A stretch of DNA of 64,000 bases from Porodaedalea pini (Eukaryota; Basidiomycota; Agaricomycetes; Hymenochaetales; Hymenochaetaceae): contig NBAY01000070.1 in the NCBI GenBank assembly GCA_002794775.1, positions 1 through 64,000 on the forward strand. The letters are read 5' to 3'. The notes below the pieces were generated by a model that ran no database searches, had not been told where the DNA came from, and saw nothing but the letters and a program-made list of their open reading frames with translations. This document shows positions 1 to 12,000 of this stretch, piece by piece. Position 1 is the stretch's first letter. Each line of letters opens with the position of its first letter. The position numbers and the translations under genes are program-made.

Positions 1-780
1 TTGATCGACACATGCTCACCTTCCCTATGCTAATTTAATCTTCTGTGCATTGGGCTACGGGACCTACTAAAATTACGACAGTCTGACGCTAAATGCACGT
101 ATGCTCTGATAAGAACATGACTCATACAGACTCAGGCTCGAGCACGTTTTGTAATCGTATTGATAAGTTTATTGAACTTCAGGACTCAAGAACTGAAGAC
201 AACAAAACCCAGCACACCCATGCAGAGACAGGCGTAGACCGGTCGTCGCGGATGCCAATTCTGGCCCAGACGTCACACTAAAGGTGCATAGTCCTGGTGG
301 GATCTTGCGTGCCCACTTTTGTGGAAGAAGGCAGAAGCATAACGTTCGTTCGCGGCGAGGGACAGCGACGTAAATACTTAAAATAGTCTCGGTGCCTTAT
401 GATCTCATAGTTCTAGATTCCATCCTTCTTGCTTCGGTATTTAAACTTTTGCTCCAGCTATGCAAATTTGTCAGCGGATGCAAAGCTTTGGCCCTTTTGA
501 TCAGGATACTTTTGGAAGCAGCATCGGGGCCAGACATCAGAGTTCAACTAATCTGAGAACATGTGCAGCTGTTTCCAAGTTAAGCCAATAGTTTACGGCA
601 ACTAGGAGGCGTGTTTGGTCTTTCCAGGGCTCGAAACTATTTTATGTCTGATAGTATAGAAGAAGAAGCTCAAGTCTTCGCGAGATAAGGACGTTCGTGT
701 TCATGTACGTGGTCAGAAGGCACATAAATGCAAGCGGAATGGCAAAGCAGATGCCAGGATAAGCGAGGGACAAGCATTGA
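1..780. other. gene-free stretch, nothing recognised
   Basis: No open reading frame of convincing length, splice structure or repeat boundary was seen here. A 62-codon frame at 93-281 has no recognisable motif. The stretch ends where a 17-bp terminal inverted repeat candidate begins. Confidence 0.4.
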
Positions 781-1169
781 CATCAGGAAAAACCTCCCAC
801 TCAGAAACCCTTAGAAAGTTATTAGAATTGTAGAAAATTGTAGAATCTTTGGAATGTCATGAGAATGCAGTCCAAAAATTAGAAAACTTGTAGAATTTCA
901 TGGAAAATTGCCAAGTTTTGGAATTGAACAGAATCGGCAGCTTGAAATTTAGAATACAGATAGAAAAATGATACACCTCATAGATTCTATGGAATTTTGT
1001 AGAATAAAAAACTGATTGTGGAATTCATTAGATTTTGCCATGGCTTGACACTGGTGCAGGTACTAGATTGGCTTCTTGGACCTATACTGGGACCCATGAA
1101 CTATCTGCAGGTTACAGTGTTTTTCATAAGTCTTGAGACATGTGAAGATCACAAAATTTGAGCATTTCA

Positions 1170-1811
1170 GCACCTCAAAAACTTGTAAAATCCATATCTC
1201 TGTCAATTCTTCACAGAATCATTTCAAAAATGTTGCCAAATTTATTTTTAACAGCTTAAATGTTTGTGAGCTTAGAGGACAGAAGGTGGAATATTGAGGC
1301 TGCAGTAGTGAGAATGGGTGTTTTTCTAGAAAACCTCCTTCCCTGATTTTTCCTGAGCTCAATTTTGAAGCTAATGACATGAAACTTGTTGGAGAATGGT
1401 CTATATATTATACTGTTGATGTTATGAGGGATGATCTAGAGTGAATATCTCCTCTTGTCCTGTTTGACTGTTGTGCTGAAACTCTCAAACTCACCCAAAT
1501 TTGCTTGACTCAGACAGCTGTCAAAAAAATTCCTGCATTGTTATAAGCCATCTATAATTTAATATACAATATATATACCATTCTCCAACAAGTTTCATGT
1601 CATTAGCTTCAAAATTGAGCTCAGGAAAAATCAGGGAAGGAGGTTTTCTAGAAAAACACCCATTCTCACTACTGCAGCCTCAATATTCCACCTTCTGTCC
1701 TCTAAGCTCACATAAATTTTAGAAATCATTCTAACATAAATTTAGCAACTTTTTTGAAGAGTTTTTGTGAAGAATTGAGTGAGATATGATGTATTTTGTA
1801 TTTAGAGGCAC
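1170..1811. repeat. fold-back (MITE-like) inverted repeat
   Basis: About 240 bp at 1170-1411 recurs inverted at 1572-1811. The inner roughly 145 bp (1264-1411 against 1572-1714) are nearly identical; the outer parts are more diverged. A roughly 160-bp AT-rich spacer separates the arms. The ends read GCACCTC and GAGGCAC. There is no coding capacity. It lies immediately 5' of the prolyl-tRNA synthetase pseudogene, inside the 781-4005 segment. Confidence 0.75.
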
Positions 1812-1943
1812 TTCAGGTGACAAAAACTGCTAAGTCCAATCCTGGATGCGTCGTCCACAGAAGAGGTGTGGGAACTTGATCACATGTATGTTGGTTTTGA
1901 CGCGACACGCCACACATCGCCTTCACATCTCCTGCCACTCCAA

Positions 1944-3470
1944 TATGTCTAGTGCCAACGTCCTTACAGAACGACTGAAAAAACCCTTGATCACATCCAC
2001 CGCAACCATCACACACGAAGTGGTAGCCTCGCCGGCCGCCTGGTGGGATGCACTCACTGCTGCAGGCAACATGCCGTCTGACTTCTGACCTTCAACTTAT
2101 TAGAATGCTCGTCTTCAAGCCGAAGACCGTAAAGTCTGCCGCAACAGTTCCTGTTGTCGTCATTGCACGCATCGCCGGACCTGCTAAAATATTTTTTTGT
2201 GTTGGACAAGGACTCCCATGAGCCCAGTCTCTTTATCTGTCCACACGCATTGTTAAAGTTTGTCCAGTTTCACCATTAGCACTTGACGCAAACACATTCA
2301 CAAAGGTTGTCACGGTCCTTGATGCATCACTCACATCATCGACTTCCCTCTTCGCTGTACATGCGCTCGCCTCTGATTTTACTGTCTTCCTCCCTGGAAC
2401 CAACATTGCTTCATACTGGCGTGTCTCGAAACGGGGAGACCAAGCTCCACGAGGTAGATTTCAAGGTCAAGGCTGTGGCGCCTGTTGTGCGCACGTCTGC
2501 AATTGCCGCCCAGGAAAAGACAACGAAAGAGGAAGGGAGAATTGACGGCATGGTGAAGATTGCTATTGGCATGAAGAAAGGGTCGACTTCCCGGGTTGGT
2601 ATACGAACGTGCGTTGATTGTTCTGTAATCCCTCACTTTGTGCTGACAAGTATTATAGGCGCTGATTAAGGTCGGTATGACATGCGTCTTCAGAGGGAGC
2701 TCCGAGCTTGAGGAACCCATAGCAATCCGTCCGACTACAGAAACAGCCATGTATCCTTACTGAAGTACGGGAAATTCTCAATTTACATCGTCGCGTGTAC
2801 AAGGTGCTGCTTACCGTACTCGTCATCACAGGCATCAAGTCGGACAAGGAGAAGTTTGCCGGTGGTCTTTACACGATGACCGGCCGTGGCATCCAAGCTG
2901 CGACGTCGCATTGCCTTGGCCAAGACTTATCATGGCCAGAGATATTCAACGTCGTGGTCTCAGACCTGGACGATCTGCAGGGCACGAGTCTGAACGGTGG
3001 CAAATTATTCTGTGGCAGAACACGTGGAGCCTTAGCACACGCATGGTCGGAATCATGGTCATGATTCGCGGTGACGACCAGGGTCTTGTTCCCCCATCAT
3101 GCGTCGCTCATTGTCCCCTGCGGTATTACCATGCGCACTAATAAGCAGGAGTTATACGACCGCTGTGAGGAGCTCGCGAAGACGCTCAGGAAAGCGCGAA
3201 GGTGGATGTACGGAACGGCGACACTCCTGGCTACAAGTTCAACGACTGGGAACAGAAGGCGCGAAAATTCAATCATTCCTTATTTCTTGGTTTTCCTGTG
3301 GTCTTACAAATGGCTTTTTGTCCAGGTGTTCCACTTCGCCTTGAACTCGGTCCGGTTGATATCTAGAAGAAGCAAACACTTTCTGTGCGACGTGATACGG
3401 GCTTGAAGGAGACTGCCATACCTGCACTTCTCAAGACTATCCAACAGGAGATGTTCGAGTACACGAAGGC
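1944..3470 (+). pseudogene. cytoplasmic prolyl-tRNA synthetase pseudogene
   Basis: Pieces of a eukaryote/archaeal-type class II prolyl-tRNA synthetase follow in the correct order but in changing frames. The N-terminus (ATG at 1944, then words such as TATITHE and AAWWDALTAAG) and VFKPKT / VPVVVIA match the YbaK-like appended domain. Then come VDFPGWY, ELEEPIAIRPTTETAMYP (motif 2 region, about 2700-2760), EKFAGGLYT...SHCLGQ (about 2840-2930), WSLSTRMVGIMVMIRGDDQG (about 3020-3090, motif 3 region), VPCGIT, DTPGYKFNDWEQKA (about 3210-3265) and VRRDTG (about 3388). Several frameshifts, internal stops and deletions (for example between motif 2 and EKFAGG) mean no enzyme can be made. The functional gene must be elsewhere in the genome. 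Identification rests on remembered family motifs. Confidence 0.8.
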
Positions 3471-3489
3471 AAGGTACATGTCTTCCCTG

Positions 3490-3760
3490 CGTGTCGTGAC
3501 AATGGGACGATGTCGTGCTGGCATTGCTTCATACTTGCGTGCTCTCAAAACCGGCGAGACCAAGCTTCACAAGGTAGATTTTGTGGAACTCAAGACCGAT
3601 GCTGCGGCGCGCTTTACATCGTCGCATGTACAAAAGGAGCTGCTTGCCGTACCCGTCATCCTGGGCATCAAGTCTGAGAAGAAGTTCGCCGGTGGTCTGT
3701 ACATGATGATTGTGAAAGGCTTCATTCCGACGACCGGTCATGACATCCTTTTAGTTTAGA
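3490..3760 (+). pseudogene. second, chimeric prolyl-tRNA synthetase fragment
   Basis: Right after the first pseudogene a second, shorter piece starts over. It encodes IASYLRALKTGETKLHKVDF, matching the appended N-terminal domain and the sequence at about 2400-2460 of the first copy. It then jumps to ELLAVPVILGIKSEKKFAGG and GFIPTTGHDI, matching about 2800-2920. The segment between is missing, so this is an internally deleted partial duplicate in the same orientation. It shows the locus was rearranged after capture or duplication. Confidence 0.7.
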
Positions 3761-4005
3761 ATTTGTTTAAATACACTCAATTGCTACAAGAATCTGTAAG
3801 AAAATGATTGAAAAGTTTGGAATGCAGTAAGAATGTGAATAAAAATGTGTAGAAAGGTATTGGAAACTAGTCAAATTACTCAAATCTGGAACGATGCTTG
3901 GGAATCGTGCGGAATCGGAATACCTCCGAATTGGCTGGAATTGCCCAAATATTCCAGCTGATTCCAGGGATTCCAGGGATTCCGGCCAGGAGGTTTTTCC
4001 TGATG

Positions 4006-4683
4006 GAAGATAAAGGAAAATTGATAGCGGTTCTACATCCATCGAATAATCTACAGGCTTTTTCTGCGGCGTGTCCACGGAGGCCGGGAAAACGAGGCAA
4101 ATAGGAACAGAATTCCGAGCTTGACAGTGCACACTATGCTTCTCGTTGATAGAGCGGACAAGGGAATACAAGAAACGTCAGCAAGGCCAGACGTACGAGC
4201 AGGGTATTCAGTCCAGCTGCGATGGCATTCCAAAGTCAGTACTACATAGTCAGAGCACTGGCAAGGAGCCAGGACCAAGCTTACTTATACGGTTTCCAAT
4301 GCTCCGAAAACTCCTCTTTTGCACTGATCTCCGCTGTATGAAACAAGAAGCTCACTTATGGCAGAGGTAGAGTTCACAAGGAAGAATATCAAAAGAGATT
4401 CCGCAAAAGGTGAGTGTCAAGGGGAATAAGTTTGTTAGTAAATGCTACAAATTTCAGGAAGAAAAGAAGTTGCTTCGCGGTAAAATGTTTGGACGCGAAA
4501 GGCAAATATAGATATTATAGAGTGCGTTAGCGCCATTGCATCCTGTACTCGCTTGATGGTTGGTTCAGAGCGAACTCCTGAAGCAGGACTAGTACTCGGA
4601 CAATGATCTTTGAGGTGCAGAGCGGAAATGAAATTCGGGCTCCGAATTTGGAAGAGTTGCGGAGGCGTGTGGCACTGACAAGA
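4006..4683. other. intergenic, nothing recognised
   Basis: No supported gene. Ends at the left copy of the 11-bp TSD of the short LINE-like element. Confidence 0.4.
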
Positions 4684-4694
4684 TCACGCTGCAC

Positions 4695-5557
4695 TTACTC
4701 TCTTACTCCCATCATCCTCACTGTGGGAACATTTGCACTGAGACCTTGCTCCGTCGACGACGCGCGATCCCTCCATGCATTATTGCAGAACTACCCTCCG
4801 TTTCAATCGTGTCCTCGACCGCATCATATCCGCAGTCTTGGATCTTAGATCGTCGTTGGCGCCACCATTGTGTCGCCACCTTACCCTGCATCGCACCTCG
4901 CCTTGTCGCAGACGCCATAGCCGTCGCCAGGCCAGACATTCCAAACCTTCGATCCTACCTGAGCCTCCTGCCTCGGATAGGGATACTTTTCACTTCATAC
5001 GCCATCGCCTGCTTGCTGCAGCGACATTATACACTTCATCACCCCCATCACCTTCGGCCTCATCGGTCGAGATCATTACCGAACTTCGGGCCTTATCGGC
5101 CGACCAACACAATAACTTCCAACCAGCTTTTGTCGGTTACCATACACCTCCAGATGAACAACCCGGCCGGCCATCATTTGTCGGCACTCATCCTCTCAAC
5201 CCTCGTGCAAAAGCGTTCATACCCGCACCGGGCTTACCCTATGAATTAGCTATGATGTATGGACAGCACCCTCCTGACCTGTCCCATCTCATTCCCTATT
5301 ATTTCGCATTCCCCTTCAATTTTGATTATTCCACATACTATGAATATGCCGCTTCCCTTCAATTTGAGTATGAAGACATCATTTCATCATGCCCCATCTC
5401 ATTCCACCATTTTATCCGCCGGTATATCCCCCGACGATGCATACATTCTGCGTAGTATATTTTGTGCCTTGACATGGGCAGCCTCACAGATACAATCAGT
5501 TTTGTTTGTTCCCGAGCGGTTGGAGTCTGCTTGTAGTAGATAGCAGAGAATTATAAA
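4695..5557 (+). mobile_element. short non-autonomous element with LINE-like ends
   Basis: An 863-bp insertion bounded by a perfect 11-bp direct repeat TCACGCTGCAC at 4684-4694 and 5558-5568. Its 3' terminus (GTAGTAGATAGCAGAG followed by TTATAAA) is nearly the same as the 3' end of the full-length LINE at 8950-28368. Its 5' start (CCCATCATCCTCACTGTGGG) resembles the LINE 5' start (ACCATCATCATCAATCGTGG). The interior is unrelated to the LINE ORFs and contains one open frame of 226 codons (4775-5455), Pro/His/Tyr-rich and without a recognised domain; it may be chance coding. The natural reading is an element mobilised in trans by the LINE. It lies directly upstream of the GEN1 start codon (5643), so it may supply promoter sequence. 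Confidence 0.75.
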
Positions 5558-5642
5558 TCACGCTGCACGTGAGATTCGCGTGACCGTCTTGTTCAAGTCG
5601 CGACGACGGACTTGCCTTGTCTTGCAGCGACGAGCAATAGCG

Positions 5643-8600
5643 ATGGGTGTGCCCGGCCTGTGGGATGTATGTCAATGTCGTTCATTTGGTGTATATTGAC
5701 TAATACAGTTTGTAGATTTTGCGGCCAGCGGGCCAGCAGCGGTCTCTGGCACAACTTGCGGTACACGACGGCTTCGAGCGTAACCCAGGCGGCCGACGTG
5801 GTCTACGTGTCGGCATCGACGCCAGCATTTGGTTTTACCATGCCACGCACGGCCGCGAAGGCGAGAACCCGGAATTGCGCACCCTATTCTTTCGTTGTGC
5901 CCGCCTCATGAGTCGACCGTTCCTCCCACTTTTTGTCTTTGACGGCCCCCACCGTCCGGAGCTCAAACGGAAGAAAAAAATCAGCGGGAAGGACCACTGG
6001 ATGGTCTCTGGAATGCAGGAGATTATTGAGGCATTTGGTTTTGAATGGTGGTCTGCGCCTGGCGAAGCGGAGGCTGAGTTGGCGTATTTGAATAAGATCG
6101 GTGTCATTGACGCGATCATCACCGACGATGTTGACACGTTTCTTTTTGGAGCCACTATGGTAATCCGAAAGTGAGCTCTGCCATCTACACGCGAAATTTG
6201 CAATTCTAACTATGACTGCAGTCCCGGAAAGTTGCTCACAGGGAACAACGCGCACCCAGTTAAGAACGCAGCGGGAAGGGACGATGGCGAGCATACATAT
6301 ACATACACTTCCTCTTCCATCTTGGAACACCCTGACGTTGCTCTCTCGCAAGATGGACTTATCTTGATCGCTCTTCTGCGGGGTGGCGATTACGACCCTA
6401 TGGGATTCAACGATTGTGGTCCGAGCGTTGCTCATGCACTTGCTCGATGTGGTTTCGGTGACAAACTCCTTAGTGCTGCTCGCAACCTTCCACCTACACG
6501 CCTTCCAGCCTTTCTTGATAGCTGGCGCACCGAAGTCCGTGCGGAACTTCGCTCAAACGCTCGTGGTTTCCTTAACACCAAAAAGTTGAAGCTGGCAAAG
6601 TCGCTACCGGATACATTCCCGGACATCGAAGTACTTCAATTGTACACGCATCCGGAGACGTCCGAGCGCAAAAACAAACGCCCGATTTTCCGCTGGGATC
6701 GTGAGCCGGATCTCATGAAGCTGGCTGCGTTATGTGAGCGCAAATTCGAATGGGGAGTACGCGAGATCATCGTAAAGCGCTTTCGCACTGTTATGTGGGC
6801 GCCTGCCGTGCTTCGCATTCTGCGGCGCGCAGTACTCGATGCCGATGCTGCTGGACCGTTGACACCGAGCAAGAAAAGGCTCATGAATGGCGGAACCGGT
6901 CCTCCAGGCACGCCCTCGAAGATGATCACGAGGCACTTTTCCTCGCTCTCAATTGCGGATGAAGATGATGCGCAGCGGCTCATCGTAGGGATTCACGGCA
7001 GACGTGAGCATGCCTCCACTGATGGTATGTTGGAATACCGCCTTGAGATCGCCCCTTCGCAGCTTGTTCGTTTGACAGAAGCGGGCGTGCAAGGCATTCG
7101 CAACCTTCCAAGCCAGTACAAGGGAGACTCGGACGAAGAGGATAATTATGGCGTGGATGATGACAACGGAGAAGGCGGGACAAGGAGACGTAAAAGGGCT
7201 GAACTGAAGAATCCCCAACCTCCGCCAGATAGTCACCTGCGCGTCTGGATGCCGGCATGCATAATTGAACGCGTCGAGCCAGCGATGGTCGCAGCCTATG
7301 AGGGACGAGTCGCTCGGAAAGTACGGGACAAAGAGGACAAGGCGGCAAGGAAAGCAGCAAGAGCGGCCGCGGGGGCATGCCCGAAGGCAAAAGCTAAAGC
7401 TAAAATGACGGCATCTGGAGTGAAACCAAAGAAGGCTAGCGCAGGGAGAGCACAGGTATCTGAAGAGGAGGAGGAGGAGGAGGAGGAGGAGGAGGAGGAA
7501 TTGTCTGCAGAGGAGGATTACAGTCATGTTTTCGGCCTTCCTAGTAAGAGCAAGAGCAAGATAATGCGCACTGCGAGACCGAGGGGTCGAGTCAAGTCAA
7601 GGCCTATGCCTTCTGTAGGCGAAGAAGAGGAGGAAGAGGAAGAAGACAAACCTGCAACTTCGAAGCCGAAGGGAAACCCTAGGAGTAAAGCGACTCCTCT
7701 ATCCGAAGCAACAAACAGTATCATCACCTCACAGTCAAAACCCAAGGTATCGACGAAGGCGAAGACGAAAGCGGGCAAGTCACAAGTACTGCCGACTCTC
7801 TTAACCTCCATGGAACCGCCGAAACGTAGGACTATCCTCGATATGCTAGACGAGCGTCATTCATCACGCGTCACATCGTCCACAACGTCAGCACCATCTC
7901 CAGCAAAACATATCTCCCAGTCTACGAGTCTCTTCTTGCCTAAACCGTTTCAAATGTCATCGGAGGACAATGACGATGACGTCGGGGAGCGGGTACGTGT
8001 CCCTGCACAGCACCGCATCAGCCCAGCCTTGCAGAATGAGAACACGGTGAAGAGCACCGCGCGGAATTTCTCCACTCTCACGTCGGACTCCGATGACGCG
8101 CCCGTCTCACTCCGTGCGAGTCCAAAGAAGTCGCCACGGAGTAGCATGAAGCACGATTCGCCTTCAGGGAGGTCGAAATCAGTGTCTAAGACGTCTAACA
8201 GCGTTAAACCGTTGGCGGCTAGAACAAGATGGGAAGCGAGCGCATCCGAGTCGGAATCGGACGTGCGTGGCAGGCCTGCATCTCCATCCCCGATTCGTCC
8301 AAGGACTACTTCCATTTTGAACGACATGAACAAAGTAACGATGTCGCCATCTTCCGCACAGGTACAATCAATGTCAACTGGTTCTGTTGTGTCCATGATT
8401 TCCGGTGCTGCCGCTCAGCCATCTACCTCACTCTTCAAACTACAGACTGCAGACATTATTGAAATCACCAGCAGTTCTGAATCTGGGTGTGATGTGCCTC
8501 CAGCACTACGCCCAAAATTCAGGAAGAAGTCTGCGAAGGCGGTTGTGCCAGTATCTGTGAGGCATATGCCTTCTAGATCGACAGCGCACAGGGTCGACGC

Positions 8601-8712
8601 GATATTCCCAATTGTCAAGCCAAAGACTGCTACGGCACAAGTGGCACTTTCTAACAAGACCGGATCAAGCAATCGCCGATATGATACGGATGATGTCATA
8701 GAAATTCTCTGA
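5643..8712 (+). CDS. gen1: GEN1/Yen1-type Holliday junction resolvase (XPG/Rad2 family)
   Basis: Structure-selective nuclease expected to cut four-way junctions and flaps in the nucleus. Exons 5643-5666, 5716-6170 and 6222-8712; both introns are short GT-AG, and the joined frame gives 989 residues. Residues 1-8 are MGVPGLWD, the family N-terminus. The XPG-N domain includes GIDASIW (about 41-47) and FDGPHRPELK (about 83-92). The XPG-I domain includes GEAEAELAYL (about 124-133) and TDDVDTFLFG (about 144-153), with the usual acidic metal ligands. Then comes the helix-hairpin-helix core with LLRGGDYDPMGFNDCG. A GEN1-type C-terminal region (LEYRLEI... to HLRVWMPACIIE) follows. The last 400 or so residues are low complexity, Ser/Lys-rich, with two poly-Glu runs (about 7464-7500 and 7620-7650) and basic nuclear-localisation-like stretches. 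All catalytic residues appear intact. Alternative: another Rad2-family member, but the MGVPGLW start and C-terminal block favour GEN1. Confidence 0.87.
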
Positions 8713-9095
8713 GTCGACGGCTCTTCGAACCCGTCGACGAAGATATTCGCGAAAAATATTTAATATATCTGCCGTAAGCACGCACCACCTTAAATTAGTT
8801 GTATGTCTTGTATACCTTCGCAGTCAACTTACATACCAATCACATCTAATATCTTGATTTGCCGCAGAATTCACTTGCGAGCGTGTTGCGACTTGAATAA
8901 GGTTTCGATTGCCTAAAACGCGCAGCGCGTTAGGGCACGTGATCTTGTGTTTATAACTCTGCTATCTACTACTAACAGACGACCCACCGCACAAACGACG
9001 AAACAATACGAACGAAAAATACTACGTAGAGCTCAAAGAAAACGGGGTGATGGTTGATAGTGGAACGTGGTCGTAACGAAGTATGGGGAGCGTAA

Positions 9096-12000
9096 CTACA
9101 GGTAGAATGATGAAGGTAAATCGGATAATACAGGCATGCTGTCCGGAGGGCGACGGAATGAAAAGTAAGCAAATTTGAGCAATAGAAGAAAATTATTTGG
9201 GTGAAACCAGTCCGAAAAGGTAAAAGGTAGGGAACGTTGACAATAAAGGCCGTTTCTGACAAGCGCAAAAAAGGGGCAACAATTAAGAAGATGGCGGACA
9301 TCATGTTTGACGCACACCGGGTCCGGACAACGCGGTTGGAGGTTTCGATCATGCAAATCGAGTGTGTTCAACATCAAGTTGACAGCGCGTGATAGAACTG
9401 TACGGTGTATCCTCTTCCTAGGGGAGAGCTTCAAGAACAGATGCAGGGATCGCATAGGGTGAAGGATGAATGAGGACGGCTCGAGAATAGAGCGGTGTCC
9501 ACGCAGGTTGATGATATTGGCTTTCCAGTCTCGAAGGAGATCGAGATGTACTTGCGCCTTCAGATTGGGGAGTGATTTCAGGGTAGGCTCGGAGTGGTGG
9601 TTGGATGCGGCGTCCCTCGCCAATTTATCAGCCTTTGAATTGCCCAATACTCCACAGTGTGAAGGGAGCCACTGGACTGTTATATGAGAGGCCTTGTGAT
9701 GGAGGGCAAGAAATATTCCACATAAGTGGTGGAAAGTGATGATGAAATCCACGTGTCGCTCATCATTGGAGAAGATAAGCTCGATACAATTGAGAGAGTC
9801 TGAGACAACGTGGATGTGGATGGGTGTGAAGCATTTCGCTAGTAGGGAGGATATACGACGTATGGCTGCGATGAGCGCTTCCTGCTCCTCAAACAGTATG
9901 TTTGAGTGAGAGTGCACTGCTGAAGAAAAGACAGCTAGTTCTCGTTGATTATGCATGATGACGAATCCGTGGCCGCCGGTGTGGGAGCCATTGGCATCTG
10001 GAATGATGGAGCCATCTGTGAAAATGAAGTATTGGTAAGGTGGAGGATGTAAAAAGAAAGAATTGAAGTCGTGAATGGCTTTGTATCGTTGAGTAGGGGA
10101 TGGAATAGGAGTCATAATAAGGTGCGAATGAATTTGAGTGAATGTGGGGAAGGCACTGATTTTAGGGATCGAAATGCCAGGGAGGAGGGACGAAACTAGG
10201 TATTGACTAGAAGAAGGGTTGTGTTTGGAATGAGAAATATAAGAAAGTAGAAAGCATTGAGAAAGTGCTCAGATAAAAAGAGGAAGGGGTGGGCATGATA
10301 AGAGGGATTCGGCTACTGCTGAATTGATGTTTTTATGGAAAATTGAGTCGAAAAATTTGTTTTGTGTTTTCTGAAGAATGGTAAGATGCAAAGATTCGGG
10401 AAAAAGAACAGCGCCATAGATGGCAACCGAACGAATTTGACAAAAATAAAGGAGACGGGCATATTGAAGGTATGCACCGTTAGAACGATTAAAAAGAAAA
10501 CAACGTTGATGTAGGGTAGAAATAGCTTTGTTGGCCCGAGCCTCAAAATGGAGCTTGGGCGAAAGGTTATAAGAAAAGATGACGCCTAACCATGTGAGGT
10601 GACGTGAAGGGTGGATGACGCAGTTGTTGGGTAAAGACAAGGACATGGCAGATGATGAAGGGGAGTCTGTCAAGAAAGAATGAAAAATGTTGTTCGCAAT
10701 GTGAGAGTGTGGAAGGATATGAAGGAGTTCTATAGCATCAGGATCAATGGTTAGGCCAAGGGAGTGAAATTGAAGTGAAAGAAATTGAAATTGGTTGTGA
10801 AGGCAAACTAAATTTGTCGAAATGCTCAGAGAGCGTGCATAGAGAAGATGGTCGTCCATATAAGCAAGTAAAGGATGATTGGGACCAAAGCGAGAGTTGT
10901 AGGCCGTGATAACCTCGGCCGCCGCAAAAATTGAAATGAGGGGAGATAGCGGGGATCCTTGAGGGACTCCGCGGTTAGGTTTGATAAAGGGGGGAGAAAA
11001 GAAATTATTGAAATGGAAGGAAATTGGTCGGTCTCTGAGCCAGACCGAAAGAACGCGAATAAGATTGGGGTGAACGTTGGAATGAATGAGTTTGTCAAGA
11101 AGATGATTATGAGAAATATTATCAAAAAAACCTTGAATGTCAATAGTAAGGATGGAAGTGATAAGGAATCGATGTCGATGAGATAAATGGCTGGCTTTGT
11201 CGCTGCCATTATAGATAAAAGGATTGGTGAGAATAGTTGAAAGAAGATCATAGCAGGCCGTAAGAGAAGAACGATGCTTCCAACACCCATGTTGAGCATC
11301 CGGAAGTAAGTTGTTAAGTTCAAAAAAAGGTTGAAGAAAGTTGAAAAGAATACGTTCGAATAATTTCCCAATGGTATCGACCAAAGTGATGGGATGGAAC
11401 ACTCTGGGCACTGAAAAGTCAGAGCGCTTGGGTTTGGGGATGAAAGTAACGAGTGACGTTTTAAAGGATAAGGGGAAATGACCAAGCTTCAAACATAAAG
11501 AAAAAAGATCGACAAAGAATTGGCCGCGGTGCTCGATTAAGAGCTCCAAGTGTTTATAAGAAACGTGGTTGTTGCCCGGGCTCGTTTCGTGATCGATGCC
11601 ATGGAAAGCGGCATGTATGTCCGCCATTTCAATGGGACGGAAATCGCGAAGGTCTGGAAGAGGGATGATCTCTGGAGAAGACGTTAAAGGGGGAAAAATG
11701 TCTCGCGAAAGAGGGATGCTTTATCGGTTTCTGTAGTCGTAAATAACCCGTTGGCCATGCGAAGTGCGCCAATGGGGCCGCGTCGCCGTGCTGTACCCAA
11801 AAATTGATTGCGCCAGATGGAACTTGTATCAGATTTCTGAAGACGAGAGCCGAAGAATGCATTTTTGGCTCAGGTGATCTCGGTGTCGAGACGTCTTTTA
11901 GAATCGGGTTGCGGGTTACGGCAATGCTCGCGATAAAGTCTGGAACATGCTTCGGACCACCAGTTGTTGGGGCCGAAGTATGAGCGGGGCTTTCGTTTTC

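Larger units (their letters stand above)
781..4005. mobile_element. candidate TIR element carrying a gene fragment
   Basis: The 17-mer CATCAGGAAAAACCTCC at 781-797 is repeated as its exact reverse complement at 3989-4005. Inside both ends lie AT-rich subterminal stretches full of short related words (TAGAAT on the left at about 800-1020, GGAAT on the right at about 3900-3985), as in many DNA transposons. Between them sits a broken prolyl-tRNA synthetase gene and a smaller fold-back repeat. No transposase was recognised and no clear TSD was found (the eight bases outside CAGG...CCTG agree at only about half the positions). This is therefore a hypothesis of a non-autonomous, gene-carrying element; the perfect 17-bp inverted match is the main support. 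Confidence 0.45.

Noticed and set aside
781..4005. Firm hAT classification for the ProRS-carrying segment
   Set aside because: TIR-like ends are present but no TSD or transposase could be shown, so it stays a candidate.
4775..5455. 226-codon frame as a host gene
   Set aside because: It lies inside a TSD-bounded retroelement; kept only as a possible element ORF.
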